This document shows, one piece after another, positions 23,732-30,730 of a stretch of DNA of 43,877 nt. The DNA is from a virus. Below the pieces are notes generated by a model, which had not been told where the DNA came from, made no database searches, and saw nothing but the letters and a program-made list of their open reading frames with translations. Both the position numbers and the translations under genes were made by a program. Position 1 is the first letter of the stretch, and each line of letters begins with the position of its first letter. The DNA lies in IMG/VR virus record IMGVR_UViG_3300022723_000140, positions 1 through 43,877 of that record. One strand, 5' to 3'.

Positions 23732-24970
23732 TCAGGCGCGCCTCATGGTTTGGTAGTAGTGGTGGAAAATCGGAATAGCCGCCCCGCCTCCACCCGCCGC
23801 GGTGTATTCGGCGTAGATCGAGTAGATGCGCGAGTTATTGGAGTAGCTGCTGATGCTCGAGGGCATCGTGCTGTCGTACGAACGAGACCCCTCTTTCCCC
23901 GCCCCGCCGGTAGTGTCGTAATAGATGCTCGCCGAGTTGAACCCCACGCTGGCGGCGAGGAAATAGTCGTTGCTGCCCGTAAGCGACGGGCCGCCTCCCG
24001 TGTACGGCAGCTCGAGGAAGCCGGCAGACCCGAACTGGAATACCTCGTCCGCATCCGACCCTTGCTTCGTGCCCCCGGTATCGTCGTAGATCGCGGCGAT
24101 GATGCCGAATCCGGCGCCCGCAGTAATGGCAACCCACAGTGAATCCACGTCACCATCTTCGGTGAGCGTAAACTTGCCTGCGTGGACTTTGTCGCGGATC
24201 GAGGTCGTGGACCCACCCAGCGATGTCTGCCCGAACGTCGGGTCGATTACGATCGGGTAGGCCGCCTCGGCGGCCCACTTCTCCGGCACCGTGATGGCCA
24301 GCGTACCTGCGCGGGCATCGATCTGCAGCGTGCCGTAGATCGTGCGCCCGTCGGCAGCGCGGATCAGCGGGCGGCGGATGTGAGCGATCTTGCCGGCGCG
24401 GTAGATCCCATGCTTGCGGGTGGCGTGGTACACGGCATACGAGCCGACGATGTCGACCGGGCGGCTGGCGATGACCGTGCCTTTGGCGTCGAGCGCCTCG
24501 GTCTCGGTGGCGCTGGCTACATCGGGATCCGCCAGCACATCGGGGTCGGCGTCCAGCGCGGGCTGATAGTAGAACGCGCAGTTCCGGCTCTCCAGGGAGA
24601 GCACGAGCGGCCCCGACGGGGGGCTCGCCAGCACGATTTCCCATTCGAGGCCGCCGCCCTCGAACTCGGGCGTCGACGGATCGGCATCAATCAGCCAGAA
24701 GCGGCTCTTGACGCCGCCCGTCTCGTGCTCGATGACGCTGCCGTCTCGCGCGAGCGTGCCGGCCTCTGCGGGGAGCTCGACGGCAAACCACGCCTCGTCG
24801 TCGCCCGGCCAGCGCGCCAGGCGCACCGCCGGAACGAATCGATCCTCGGTCTTGAGATCCCCGACTTCCGCTCGATACCCGTCGCGCTCACGCGTGAGCG
24901 TGTTTTTCTCGATCGCCCACTCGTTGCCGAGCGCATCGCCGAGCAAGTCCTGCGTCAACCGATCGGCCAT
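23732..24970 (-). CDS. Putative tail/adhesin structural protein, 412 aa
   Basis: ATG 24970 (MADRLTQDLL) has GGAG 8 nt upstream and overlaps the preceding 37-codon gene as TGATG; the longer open frame to 25138 only runs through that gene and the SEC-C gene. The protein is rich in Gly, Asp, Tyr and Ser, with beta-rich domains (SRPVDIVGSYAVYHATRKHG near 205-225; EKWAAEAAYPIVIDPTFGQ near 265-285). The C-terminal 120 residues resemble a jelly-roll-like carbohydrate-contact fold. No catalytic residues can be named. It is likely part of the tail fibre complex. Confidence 0.85.
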   Translation of the reverse strand: MADRLTQDLLGDALGNEWAIEKNTLTRERDGYRAEVGDLKTEDRFVPAVRLARWPGDDEAWFAVELPAEAGTLARDGSVIEHETGGVKSRFWLIDADPSTPEFEGGGLEWEIVLASPPSGPLVLSLESRNCAFYYQPALDADPDVLADPDVASATETEALDAKGTVIASRPVDIVGSYAVYHATRKHGIYRAGKIAHIRRPLIRAADGRTIYGTLQIDARAGTLAITVPEKWAAEAAYPIVIDPTFGQTSLGGSTTSIRDKVHAGKFTLTEDGDVDSLWVAITAGAGFGIIAAIYDDTGGTKQGSDADEVFQFGSAGFLELPYTGGGPSLTGSNDYFLAASVGFNSASIYYDTTGGAGKEGSRSYDSTMPSSISSYSNNSRIYSIYAEYTAAGGGGAAIPIFHHYYQTMRRA

Positions 24971-25083
24971 CAGTGATTCTCCGGTTTCTTCGACCAGCGC
25001 CACAAGGCGATTGCCGCCGCCACGACGACGGCGACCACTACAAGGGCGAGAATGCCGATCACGGCCAGCGCGGTATTGATCAC
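24970..25083 (-). CDS. 37-aa single-pass membrane peptide
   Basis: A GTG at 25083 overlaps the stop of the SEC-C gene (GTGA), and its TGA overlaps the next start (TGATG), so it is placed exactly as a coupled gene. The product (VINTALAVIGILALVVVAVV then VAAAIALWRWSKKPENH) is one hydrophobic helix with a positively charged C-terminal end. It is too short for most length cut-offs. Function is unknown: a virion membrane component, an accessory lysis peptide or a small membrane toxin are all possible. Confidence 0.7.
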   Translation of the reverse strand: MINTALAVIGILALVVVAVVVAAAIALWRWSKKPENH

Positions 25084-25283
25084 GCGCGCATGCAACACTT
25101 CTTGAACTTGGCGCCAGAGCCGCACGGACACTGCTCATTGCGCCCCACTCGGGGCGGCCGCCGGCGTAACTGACGCTCGGTCGCGGCGATCTCTACCAGG
25201 CGTCCAGCGAACGTCTCAGGGTGGTCCGCCAGCATGCGGCGCGCGACGTCCGCCGGGTAAATCCTGCCGTCTTTAAGGTCCAT
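25080..25283 (-). CDS. SEC-C motif zinc-binding protein, 67 aa
   Basis: The C-terminus NEQCPCGSGAKFKKCC (about residues 49-64) is a complete SEC-C motif, the zinc-binding tail known from SecA and many unrelated proteins. The preceding 45 residues are charged and helical (MDLKDGRIYPADVARRMLAD). An AGAGGTG ribosome-binding site lies about 11 nt upstream, and the gene begins 1 nt after the upstream stop. Its location among tail and adaptor genes is unusual. It might bind host SecB or ribosomes, as SecA's tail does, or serve as a structural zinc knuckle; this is inference. Confidence 0.85.
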   Translation of the reverse strand: MDLKDGRIYPADVARRMLADHPETFAGRLVEIAATERQLRRRPPRVGRNEQCPCGSGAKFKKCCMRA

Positions 25284-25284
25284 T

Positions 25285-25875
25285 TCAGCGTGTCACCTCT
25301 TTGGATACTGTAACCGCTCCCGCAGCAATACGGGTTACGACACCCGTACCTGATTCCATCTCCAAGTCATATACCGCGCGGGTCCACGTCAATGCAGCGG
25401 TTTCAGCTGCCGTCATTTTCAACGTGATGGTCTTGGCTGTGTTATCGAGTACGATCCCGCCGCCCGAAACATCCAGCTCTATCAGCGGGGTTCCGGTAGC
25501 GGAGACCGAAGCCCGAAAATGCGCTCGCGCATCAAATCCTGCCAAATCTACCGGTGTGTAATATGACAGTACGCCTCCGCTGCTGTAAGCGGTATAGGTG
25601 GTCGCGTCAATCGGAATTGACAACGTGCTCGATGCAATAAGCGTTGCTACGCGCGCACGAGTCGAATTGATTTCGTCCATACCCTGTACGGACTGCACGT
25701 ATACTTCCCACCCATCGGGGACGCCATGACTCGCTGCCGTGATAACCGCGGGCGCCGCTTTTGTTATTCCAGTGATGTCCTTGAACGTCAGCGTCGATTC
25801 AGCCCACTGGAATACCCAATTGAAATTTGATCCCTGAAAGATACACAACGGAACGTTCTGGACCTTGCAGCTCAT
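25285..25875 (-). CDS. Conserved phage structural protein, 196 aa
   Basis: ATG 25875 (MSCKVQNVPLCIFQGSNF) has GGAGG 7-8 nt upstream and overlaps the adaptor gene stop by ATGA, so it is preferred to an in-frame start at 25893. The protein is beta-rich, with a C-terminal half ending YDLEMESGTGVVTRIAAG then TVSKEV, a pattern I associate with small fibre-attachment or neck proteins in several phage groups. No catalytic motif was found. Its place immediately after the adaptor suggests a tail role. Confidence 0.85.
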   Translation of the reverse strand: MSCKVQNVPLCIFQGSNFNWVFQWAESTLTFKDITGITKAAPAVITAASHGVPDGWEVYVQSVQGMDEINSTRARVATLIASSTLSIPIDATTYTAYSSGGVLSYYTPVDLAGFDARAHFRASVSATGTPLIELDVSGGGIVLDNTAKTITLKMTAAETAALTWTRAVYDLEMESGTGVVTRIAAGAVTVSKEVTR

Positions 25876-26531
25876 CGCACACCTCCGCTCCAAACGTGCT
25901 GCCCGATCCCCAAAAAGAACGTCTCGATTCGTGCAGTTGAAGTGCCGAACTCATTGGCGAAGATGGTCAGGTGCTTGGTCGCCTTGTCCGGGTCGCCCTT
26001 ATCGATGTCGTCCACCGAATACGCGCGATACAGCATCCAATCCACGAGACGTAAATGGTACCCCGGCCGGATCTCAGGTTCATCGCTCACATCTTCCATT
26101 TCGGCGGCCGGCAATCTCTGTACGGTCAACGTAATCTCTACGGCTGCTGTAGGCGTAGGGTACGCGCGCAGTGCGCCGGAATTGGTGTCCACCACCAACG
26201 CTTCCAGCTCGGAGCTGGTGTCGTCTTCCCACCCCGGCCTTTCTTTGTCCATTTCCTGTACCGTCATCAAGGCGAGCGGGGACGACTGGGACGCCACCTT
26301 GGCTCTGCGAATGGCGATAATCGCGGAGTCGTATTCGATATATGGGTCATCTGCCGGTGCCGTCACCGTGGAGACATCCCCTCTGCTGTCAACCAACAGC
26401 GGCGCCCGCCGGCAAGCTTCCCGCTCGGCCTCATTGGCCCAGACCGTAAGTGCGGCATCACTCCACAGATAGGGTACCCGGCCATCGCCGGACACAATCC
26501 TAAATTCGGTGATCAGTTCTTCCAGAGTCAT
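25872..26531 (-). CDS. Head-tail adaptor protein (gp4/gp11-like), 219 aa
   Basis: The start MTLEELITEFRIVSGDGRVP, then YLWSDAALTVWANEAEREAC, is the hallmark of phage adaptor proteins that bind the portal ring and begin tail assembly (P22 gp4 / T7 gp11 type; family resemblance from memory). The C-terminal half is helical. Length fits the family. It overlaps GmhA upstream and the next gene downstream by 4 nt each. Confidence 0.85.
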   Translation of the reverse strand: MTLEELITEFRIVSGDGRVPYLWSDAALTVWANEAEREACRRAPLLVDSRGDVSTVTAPADDPYIEYDSAIIAIRRAKVASQSSPLALMTVQEMDKERPGWEDDTSSELEALVVDTNSGALRAYPTPTAAVEITLTVQRLPAAEMEDVSDEPEIRPGYHLRLVDWMLYRAYSVDDIDKGDPDKATKHLTIFANEFGTSTARIETFFLGIGQHVWSGGVR

Positions 26532-27094
26532 TTGACCACCTCATCTACTACTTCGCACAAGCAATGCGTGGTTAAGTTGTGCAGTTCCTGAATCCGCGCA
26601 GTGGAATCCGTGCCGACGCGCACTTCTACGTCTTCAGGTGCGAGTCTGGGCGCTGCCATGCCCCCGTCACGTCCACTTACGAGCACAACACGAGCACCAA
26701 CATAGTGCGCCATTGGAATGGCGCGCAGTATGTTTTCTGAATTGCCGCTCGTGGTGTAGCACACCAGCACATCACCTTTGCGGCCGAGCGCTTCTACCTG
26801 CCGCGCAAACACCTCTTTGAAGCTGTAATCGTTGGCAATTGCCGTCAACGTCCCTTGGGACGCCAATGATATGCCGGCAAGCGGACGCCGTTCATTCTGA
26901 AATCTGCCCGTTAGCTCACTGGCAAGATGTTCCGCTTCGCATGCAGAACCGCCGTTGCCGCACGTCATTACTTTCTTGCCGGATTTTAATGCTGCTCCAA
27001 TCAAGCGGCCAGCTCTGTCAATCGGAGCGCTGAGCACGCTTCTGTTTTCCAGCGCTAACTGAATGTGCTGGTCGATGATGCCTGCGACGTTCAT
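26528..27094 (-). CDS. gmhA: Phosphoheptose isomerase (sedoheptulose-7-phosphate isomerase), 188 aa
   Basis: A full-length SIS-domain protein, close to the usual GmhA length of about 190. The phosphate/zinc-site motif GNGGSACEAEHLASELTGRF lies near residues 46-65 and retains the Glu needed for catalysis; a C-terminal QELHNLTTHCLCEVVDE (about 168-184) provides the catalytic His region. GmhA converts sedoheptulose-7-phosphate to D-glycero-manno-heptose-7-phosphate, the first step of nucleotide-heptose synthesis for LPS. No gmhB or hldE partner is in this window, so the host would have to finish the pathway. It is coupled by ATGA overlaps to a heptosyltransferase-like fusion upstream and the adaptor downstream, inside the head operon. 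Confidence 0.92.
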   Translation of the reverse strand: MNVAGIIDQHIQLALENRSVLSAPIDRAGRLIGAALKSGKKVMTCGNGGSACEAEHLASELTGRFQNERRPLAGISLASQGTLTAIANDYSFKEVFARQVEALGRKGDVLVCYTTSGNSENILRAIPMAHYVGARVVLVSGRDGGMAAPRLAPEDVEVRVGTDSTARIQELHNLTTHCLCEVVDEVVK

Positions 27095-28629
27095 GCTGCA
27101 TCAGCCCCTAGATTTTGGGCGTAGGCTCGCGCAACCCCGTCGACAACGCGGGAAGGCTCGATGTTGGCCGCGCACAGAGCTGACCCAGACTCATGCTCGT
27201 GGCAGAATTCCCTGCCGTAATGCAGCCGGTGACAGGGGTAGCACGGTGTTCTATCAGGCGCTAGCGTCGAAGTGTTGGCCCAGTGCCACGATAGGTTTTT
27301 TTCGCTGGAATGACTCAGCATTACGACTTTGTGGATTGCCGGATCGAAAGCCACCGCGTTGAGCACTCCCGTTTCGGGGCCCACTACGCAATGTACCAAT
27401 GTCGCAAGCGTGAGCGTGCCCCGAATGTTAAGTTCTCCCGACAAGCGTACGATGCGCGGTTCGTCTTCCCAGCCAGATTCTAGAATTTTGCAAGCACTAT
27501 CACCAACAAAGTAAATCACTGCATCCGTAAATCGGTTCAGAATCTCTTGCACGGCAACATCTTGCCAAGGGTAAAACTTGTGTACGCTGGAACCTGCGAG
27601 CGCCCATAAAATATTGAAACGCCCACCATAATGCTCCAGCAGTGCTTCGCAGCTTTGTTTTTCTTCTTGCGCAGGATAAAAGCGGCTTTCGCTTTTATAC
27701 GGTAATTGAGCTAATTCGGCAGTCCACTCCATGTAGTTCACGTTCAACCGTTGCCGGCGTACCGAGTCGGGCCACATATGATTCGCTCGTCCCGGCATCG
27801 CCAGCAGCGTACCCTCGATGGACTCAGACAAGTTAATAAAGCGGTCGAATCGAGAGGCCCACACCTTCCAGTACTGCGCCAGCTCGCAGTTTGGTACCTG
27901 GTCCGGGTCTTGAATCAGCCATTGGTCTACATGTGGATCTTCGCGTAGAACATCCTGGCCTTTCGGCGTGGTCATGAAGGCAACGTGGTAGCCAAGACGT
28001 TTCAGTTCTGGAAGGATACTCGCCGCCTGGAGTTGGTCCCCATACCCTCCGTAGCGCACCACGCACACGGATTTTTCCGGTTTAGTGAATTTGTTCTGCA
28101 GAGTATCGCCGCGCTTGCGGAACACTTGCAGGAACGAGTACTCGTTGTGCTGTGACCGTGTTTCATTCACGAGCAAGTCCCATCCCCCCAGGCCTTCCAT
28201 GGCCCGCACAATGTCTTGAGGAACAAAATCGTGCTTGTGATCGGGATTTGCTCCCTCCTGACCGATGTTCGGGTACAGGTTCTTGTGTGGCAGATACAGC
28301 ACCAAGAACCCGCCGAGCTTGATAACGGACCACCACGCGGCGAGTGCGCCATGGTGGTCTTCAATATGCTCTAACAAATGGCTGGAGAACACGGCGTCCA
28401 TTGATGCTGCAACGAATGGCAATGCGCAGGCGTCCTCGACCGGAAAGTCGGGTTTCATCTGAATGTTATACAGCTGAGTGTCTTTGTAGTTATCCACTCC
28501 GATGAAATGCGGCCACGCCTTCCAGGGGCCGCAACCGAGGTCCAAAACGCGCCCGCGCGTGTAGGGCACGATTTCGTATTTTACCTTCTCGGCTTCATTG
28601 CCCTGCGGACTTTCCGGTGACCAGGTCAT
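27091..28629 (-). CDS. Methyltransferase-GT9 glycosyltransferase fusion, 512 aa
   Basis: Residues 1-170 are a class I SAM-dependent methyltransferase: motif I VLDLGCGPW at 28-36, GVD near 44, and HLLEHIEDH at 84-92. Residues about 187-500 resemble glycosyltransferase family 9 (ADP-heptose:LPS heptosyltransferases): start CVVRYGGYGDQLQAASILPE, and the donor-side loop GPETGVLNAVAF at 417-428. A cysteine cluster (C463, C466, C476, C486) follows, possibly a zinc site. Next to GmhA it suggests heptose transfer plus methylation of a glycan, either on host LPS or on a virion protein. Substrate is inference; the domain calls are well supported. Confidence 0.88.
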   Translation of the reverse strand: MTWSPESPQGNEAEKVKYEIVPYTRGRVLDLGCGPWKAWPHFIGVDNYKDTQLYNIQMKPDFPVEDACALPFVAASMDAVFSSHLLEHIEDHHGALAAWWSVIKLGGFLVLYLPHKNLYPNIGQEGANPDHKHDFVPQDIVRAMEGLGGWDLLVNETRSQHNEYSFLQVFRKRGDTLQNKFTKPEKSVCVVRYGGYGDQLQAASILPELKRLGYHVAFMTTPKGQDVLREDPHVDQWLIQDPDQVPNCELAQYWKVWASRFDRFINLSESIEGTLLAMPGRANHMWPDSVRRQRLNVNYMEWTAELAQLPYKSESRFYPAQEEKQSCEALLEHYGGRFNILWALAGSSVHKFYPWQDVAVQEILNRFTDAVIYFVGDSACKILESGWEDEPRIVRLSGELNIRGTLTLATLVHCVVGPETGVLNAVAFDPAIHKVVMLSHSSEKNLSWHWANTSTLAPDRTPCYPCHRLHYGREFCHEHESGSALCAANIEPSRVVDGVARAYAQNLGADAA

Positions 28630-28832
28630 TCGCTCAGCTGCCGTAGCACCTGGTCTTCTTCGTCTTGTCTCGTTTTCGCCGACCTCAGTGGTAGCGGTTT
28701 CCGCAGTTCTTTGGGCGCTTTTCCGTGCTCCAGACCGTTGCAGTCGAAGTACACGCCGTCTTGGCAGTACACTTTGCCTTCCGTGTCGCCATAAACTTCT
28801 CCAAAAGGTTTTGTACGGTCGAGCTGCTTCAT
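28626..28832 (-). CDS. Small hydrophilic protein, 68 aa
   Basis: The ATG at 28832 overlaps the upstream stop as TAATG, and the stop overlaps the next start (ATGA). The product (MKQLDRTKPFGEVYGDTEGK, then VYCQDGVYFDCNGLEHG) has two Cys and a charged helical C-terminus. No family is recognised. The short Gly/Asp/Tyr motif GEVYGD...YCQDGVYFD is reminiscent of small phage proteins near capsid genes. Confidence 0.75.
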   Translation of the reverse strand: MKQLDRTKPFGEVYGDTEGKVYCQDGVYFDCNGLEHGKAPKELRKPLPLRSAKTRQDEEDQVLRQLSE

Positions 28833-29014
28833 TAGTCTGTTACCCCCGGATGATCGCTGCGCGTATCCCGCCGACACGACCCTGTCCTGTTCGTGGCGTC
28901 TGCTCCCAGGTCGGCGTCGTAGGTGTCTGTGACACCTGTCCGGGTACTGCGATCCGGCAGAGATTTATCGTCGCCCATAAGCTCCCCGGTAGGGAGCATA
29001 TTGTCGTATTTCAT
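28832..29014 (-). CDS. Small acidic hydrophilic protein, 60 aa
   Basis: GAGGTG lies 8 nt before ATG 29014, which overlaps the preceding stop as ATGA. The product (MKYDNMLPTGELMGDDKSLP, then RSTRTGVTDTYDADLGAD) is Asp/Thr/Arg-rich, has no hydrophobic core and is probably disordered. Function is unknown. Confidence 0.65.
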   Translation of the reverse strand: MKYDNMLPTGELMGDDKSLPDRSTRTGVTDTYDADLGADATNRTGSCRRDTRSDHPGVTD

Positions 29015-29271
29015 CGCTCTTCACCTCTCGGTCGCGTCAGAAAACCGCCTCGAGCGCGCGGGTCGCCTTCATAGGTATCGCCGCTTTCGTCCTCGCCCAT
29101 GGCGGGGCCGTATAAGGGGTACCGTTCGTGCGTTCTCGGGCCGCGACTATAACCGCGACGCAAGTCTGCATCGGACAGATGGGAAACGGCTTCGCCGGAG
29201 CCGCCGCGGATCCCCGCGTCGGACTCCGGCAAATCCGGTTCGACCCCGTGCTTAGGGCCGTGATTACGCAT
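29011..29271 (-). CDS. Small Gly/Arg/Asp-rich protein, 86 aa
   Basis: ATG 29271 overlaps the stop of the decoration-like gene as TGATG; a GTG at 29274 would give the alternative GTGA overlap and one more residue. The product is very polar (MRNHGPKHGVEPDLPESDAG, ending GFLTRPRGEER) and probably disordered. It could be a minor capsid-associated protein given its position. No family is recognised. Confidence 0.65.
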   Translation of the reverse strand: MRNHGPKHGVEPDLPESDAGIRGGSGEAVSHLSDADLRRGYSRGPRTHERYPLYGPAMGEDESGDTYEGDPRARGGFLTRPRGEER

Positions 29272-29645
29272 CACACTGATACTGCATCAGGCAAAACCTG
29301 AGTCAGCATCGTGAAGCTGCCAACCAGGGTTGCGGAACCCGCCAGCCCCATCAGGCGGATGCTCTCATTGTCCGATACAGTGGCATCAATCGCACCGCTG
29401 GACAGCTCAGTACCCGCCGTGTTGGTACCGAATGTGATTGCGCCCACGCTGGTGGTACCAACGTAGATGTCAACACCGGCTGCAGTCGCTGTGCCTGCGA
29501 CTTGCACGCAAGCATGCACTTTCTTGAGCTTCTGTTTCTGGAACATGCGGAACTTGCCCATTTGCCCGGAGGCCACGCCAGTCAAGTTCCCCAAGGCGAC
29601 CTCACGCAGAACGGTCGCATTCGGGTGGTCGTAACGAGTTGTCAT
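29271..29645 (-). CDS. Capsid decoration/stabilisation-like protein, 124 aa
   Basis: This lies directly downstream of the major capsid gene with GAGGA 7-8 nt before the ATG. The protein is small, Ala/Gly/Thr/Val-rich and beta-sheet-like (VDIYVGTTSVGAITFGTNT), with a short basic stretch (KFRMFQKQKLKK, about 31-42). Size, composition and location fit a head decoration or cement protein. The assignment is by context, not by a diagnostic motif. Confidence 0.7.
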   Translation of the reverse strand: MTTRYDHPNATVLREVALGNLTGVASGQMGKFRMFQKQKLKKVHACVQVAGTATAAGVDIYVGTTSVGAITFGTNTAGTELSSGAIDATVSDNESIRLMGLAGSATLVGSFTMLTQVLPDAVSV

Positions 29646-29672
29646 CGTTTCATCCTCTCATCTTTGTAAGGG

Positions 29673-29694
29673 CGCCCCCCTCAGACGGGGGGCG
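29673..29694 (-). terminator. GC hairpin between capsid and decoration genes
   Basis: An 8-bp perfect stem (CGCCCCCC/GGGGGGCG) with a 6-nt loop lies 8 nt after the capsid stop codon on the minus strand. No U-tract follows in the direction of transcription, so it is more likely an attenuator or mRNA-stabilising hairpin than a full terminator. That would let capsid mRNA exceed downstream message. Confidence 0.6.
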
Positions 29695-29701
29695 GAGCCT
29701 T

Positions 29702-30706
29702 TTAGGAAGCGCTATCCCACTTAACGACGCGCGCGTTCTTGGAGTTGTCCCCCGCTACCAGCGGATGCACCAAGCCGAAGCCGCCCAGGTAGTACCAGGC
29801 AATGCCCTTCGAGCGGCCATAGTCGGTCGGGATCTTACCGCGCATTTCTTCGGGACATGCAATCCCCTCAGCGACAGTATCACTGCCGAAAAAGAACGCC
29901 CACGAACTCTTTGCGTTGTCCCACGCGTCCGCCGTGGACGTGTTCGGATTGAACGTTGTAGAGTCGGCGGCGCCGCCCTTGGGGATATGTGTCTGCTCGA
30001 TGAAACGAGTGTTTTCGTAGCGGCCAATCTCCCCGTTAAGGATCATTTGAAACCCGGCGTCCACGTACTGCTTAATCAGCTCAAACTGATTTTTGAAAGT
30101 ACGAAACGTGCTCGGGTGGGAGACACTGATGTAATCGTCGTTCATGTAGGGCGGAATGTTCCGCTCTTTCATGAGGTCGCAGATTGCCTTGCTGTGGCCG
30201 GTCCCCATGGCGACGTTGTTCGTTTCGGTAGCAGTACCGTTGGTGGTTAACACTACCGAATCGGTGGACGTGCCTGAAGTGGGGACTACGCGCAGCGGTG
30301 TAGCATTGACCTGCTCCCACACAGCGATGTCGAACGCCTTTTTGGCGTCGTTTTTGAGCACCTTGTTGATGATCTCCTTTACCGGATGCTCGGACAAATC
30401 GTCCAGCTTGCCGGTGTAAGGAACGGAATGACCGAACTCCGTGATCGTCATGGTGCCCTGAGTGATCGTAAAGTTGGTCTCGGGCATCGTGTTCGTCTCC
30501 ACGAGGGTCGTACCCTGCGTGGCGACATCACTGTACACATTCCAGTGGAACGTATCGCCCTTACCTTTGCCCTGAACTGCAGCATCTTTGATATCCGCGA
30601 ACTGACGGAATTTCACCGTTGGCTGCACCGCATGCCGCAGAACCTTAGACAGGTTCTCGCTGTACATGTAGCCGCCAAGACTGTTTGTTACCCACAATTG
30701 GCCCAT
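29702..30706 (-). CDS. Major capsid protein, 334 aa
   Basis: Order scaffold-capsid-decoration, an abundant-gene ribosome-binding site (GGAGG 8 nt upstream) and a hairpin after the stop all fit the major capsid gene. The sequence (GQLWVTNSLGGYMYSENLSK, then KFRQFADIKDA and GDTFHWNVYSD) resembles HK97-fold capsid proteins of the N4-gp56-like type, with the long helix around 120-140 (EIINKVLKNDAKKAFDIAV). Length is normal for the fold. Confidence 0.9.
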   Translation of the reverse strand: MGQLWVTNSLGGYMYSENLSKVLRHAVQPTVKFRQFADIKDAAVQGKGKGDTFHWNVYSDVATQGTTLVETNTMPETNFTITQGTMTITEFGHSVPYTGKLDDLSEHPVKEIINKVLKNDAKKAFDIAVWEQVNATPLRVVPTSGTSTDSVVLTTNGTATETNNVAMGTGHSKAICDLMKERNIPPYMNDDYISVSHPSTFRTFKNQFELIKQYVDAGFQMILNGEIGRYENTRFIEQTHIPKGGAADSTTFNPNTSTADAWDNAKSSWAFFFGSDTVAEGIACPEEMRGKIPTDYGRSKGIAWYYLGGFGLVHPLVAGDNSKNARVVKWDSAS

Positions 30707-30730
30707 TGCTTAGCCCTCCGATATGGATGA

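Noticed and set aside
24971-25138. N-terminal extension of the 412-aa gene to 25138
   Set aside because: It runs in another frame through the membrane peptide and SEC-C genes and is Arg/Ser-rich; ATG 24970 has GGAG and a TGATG junction.
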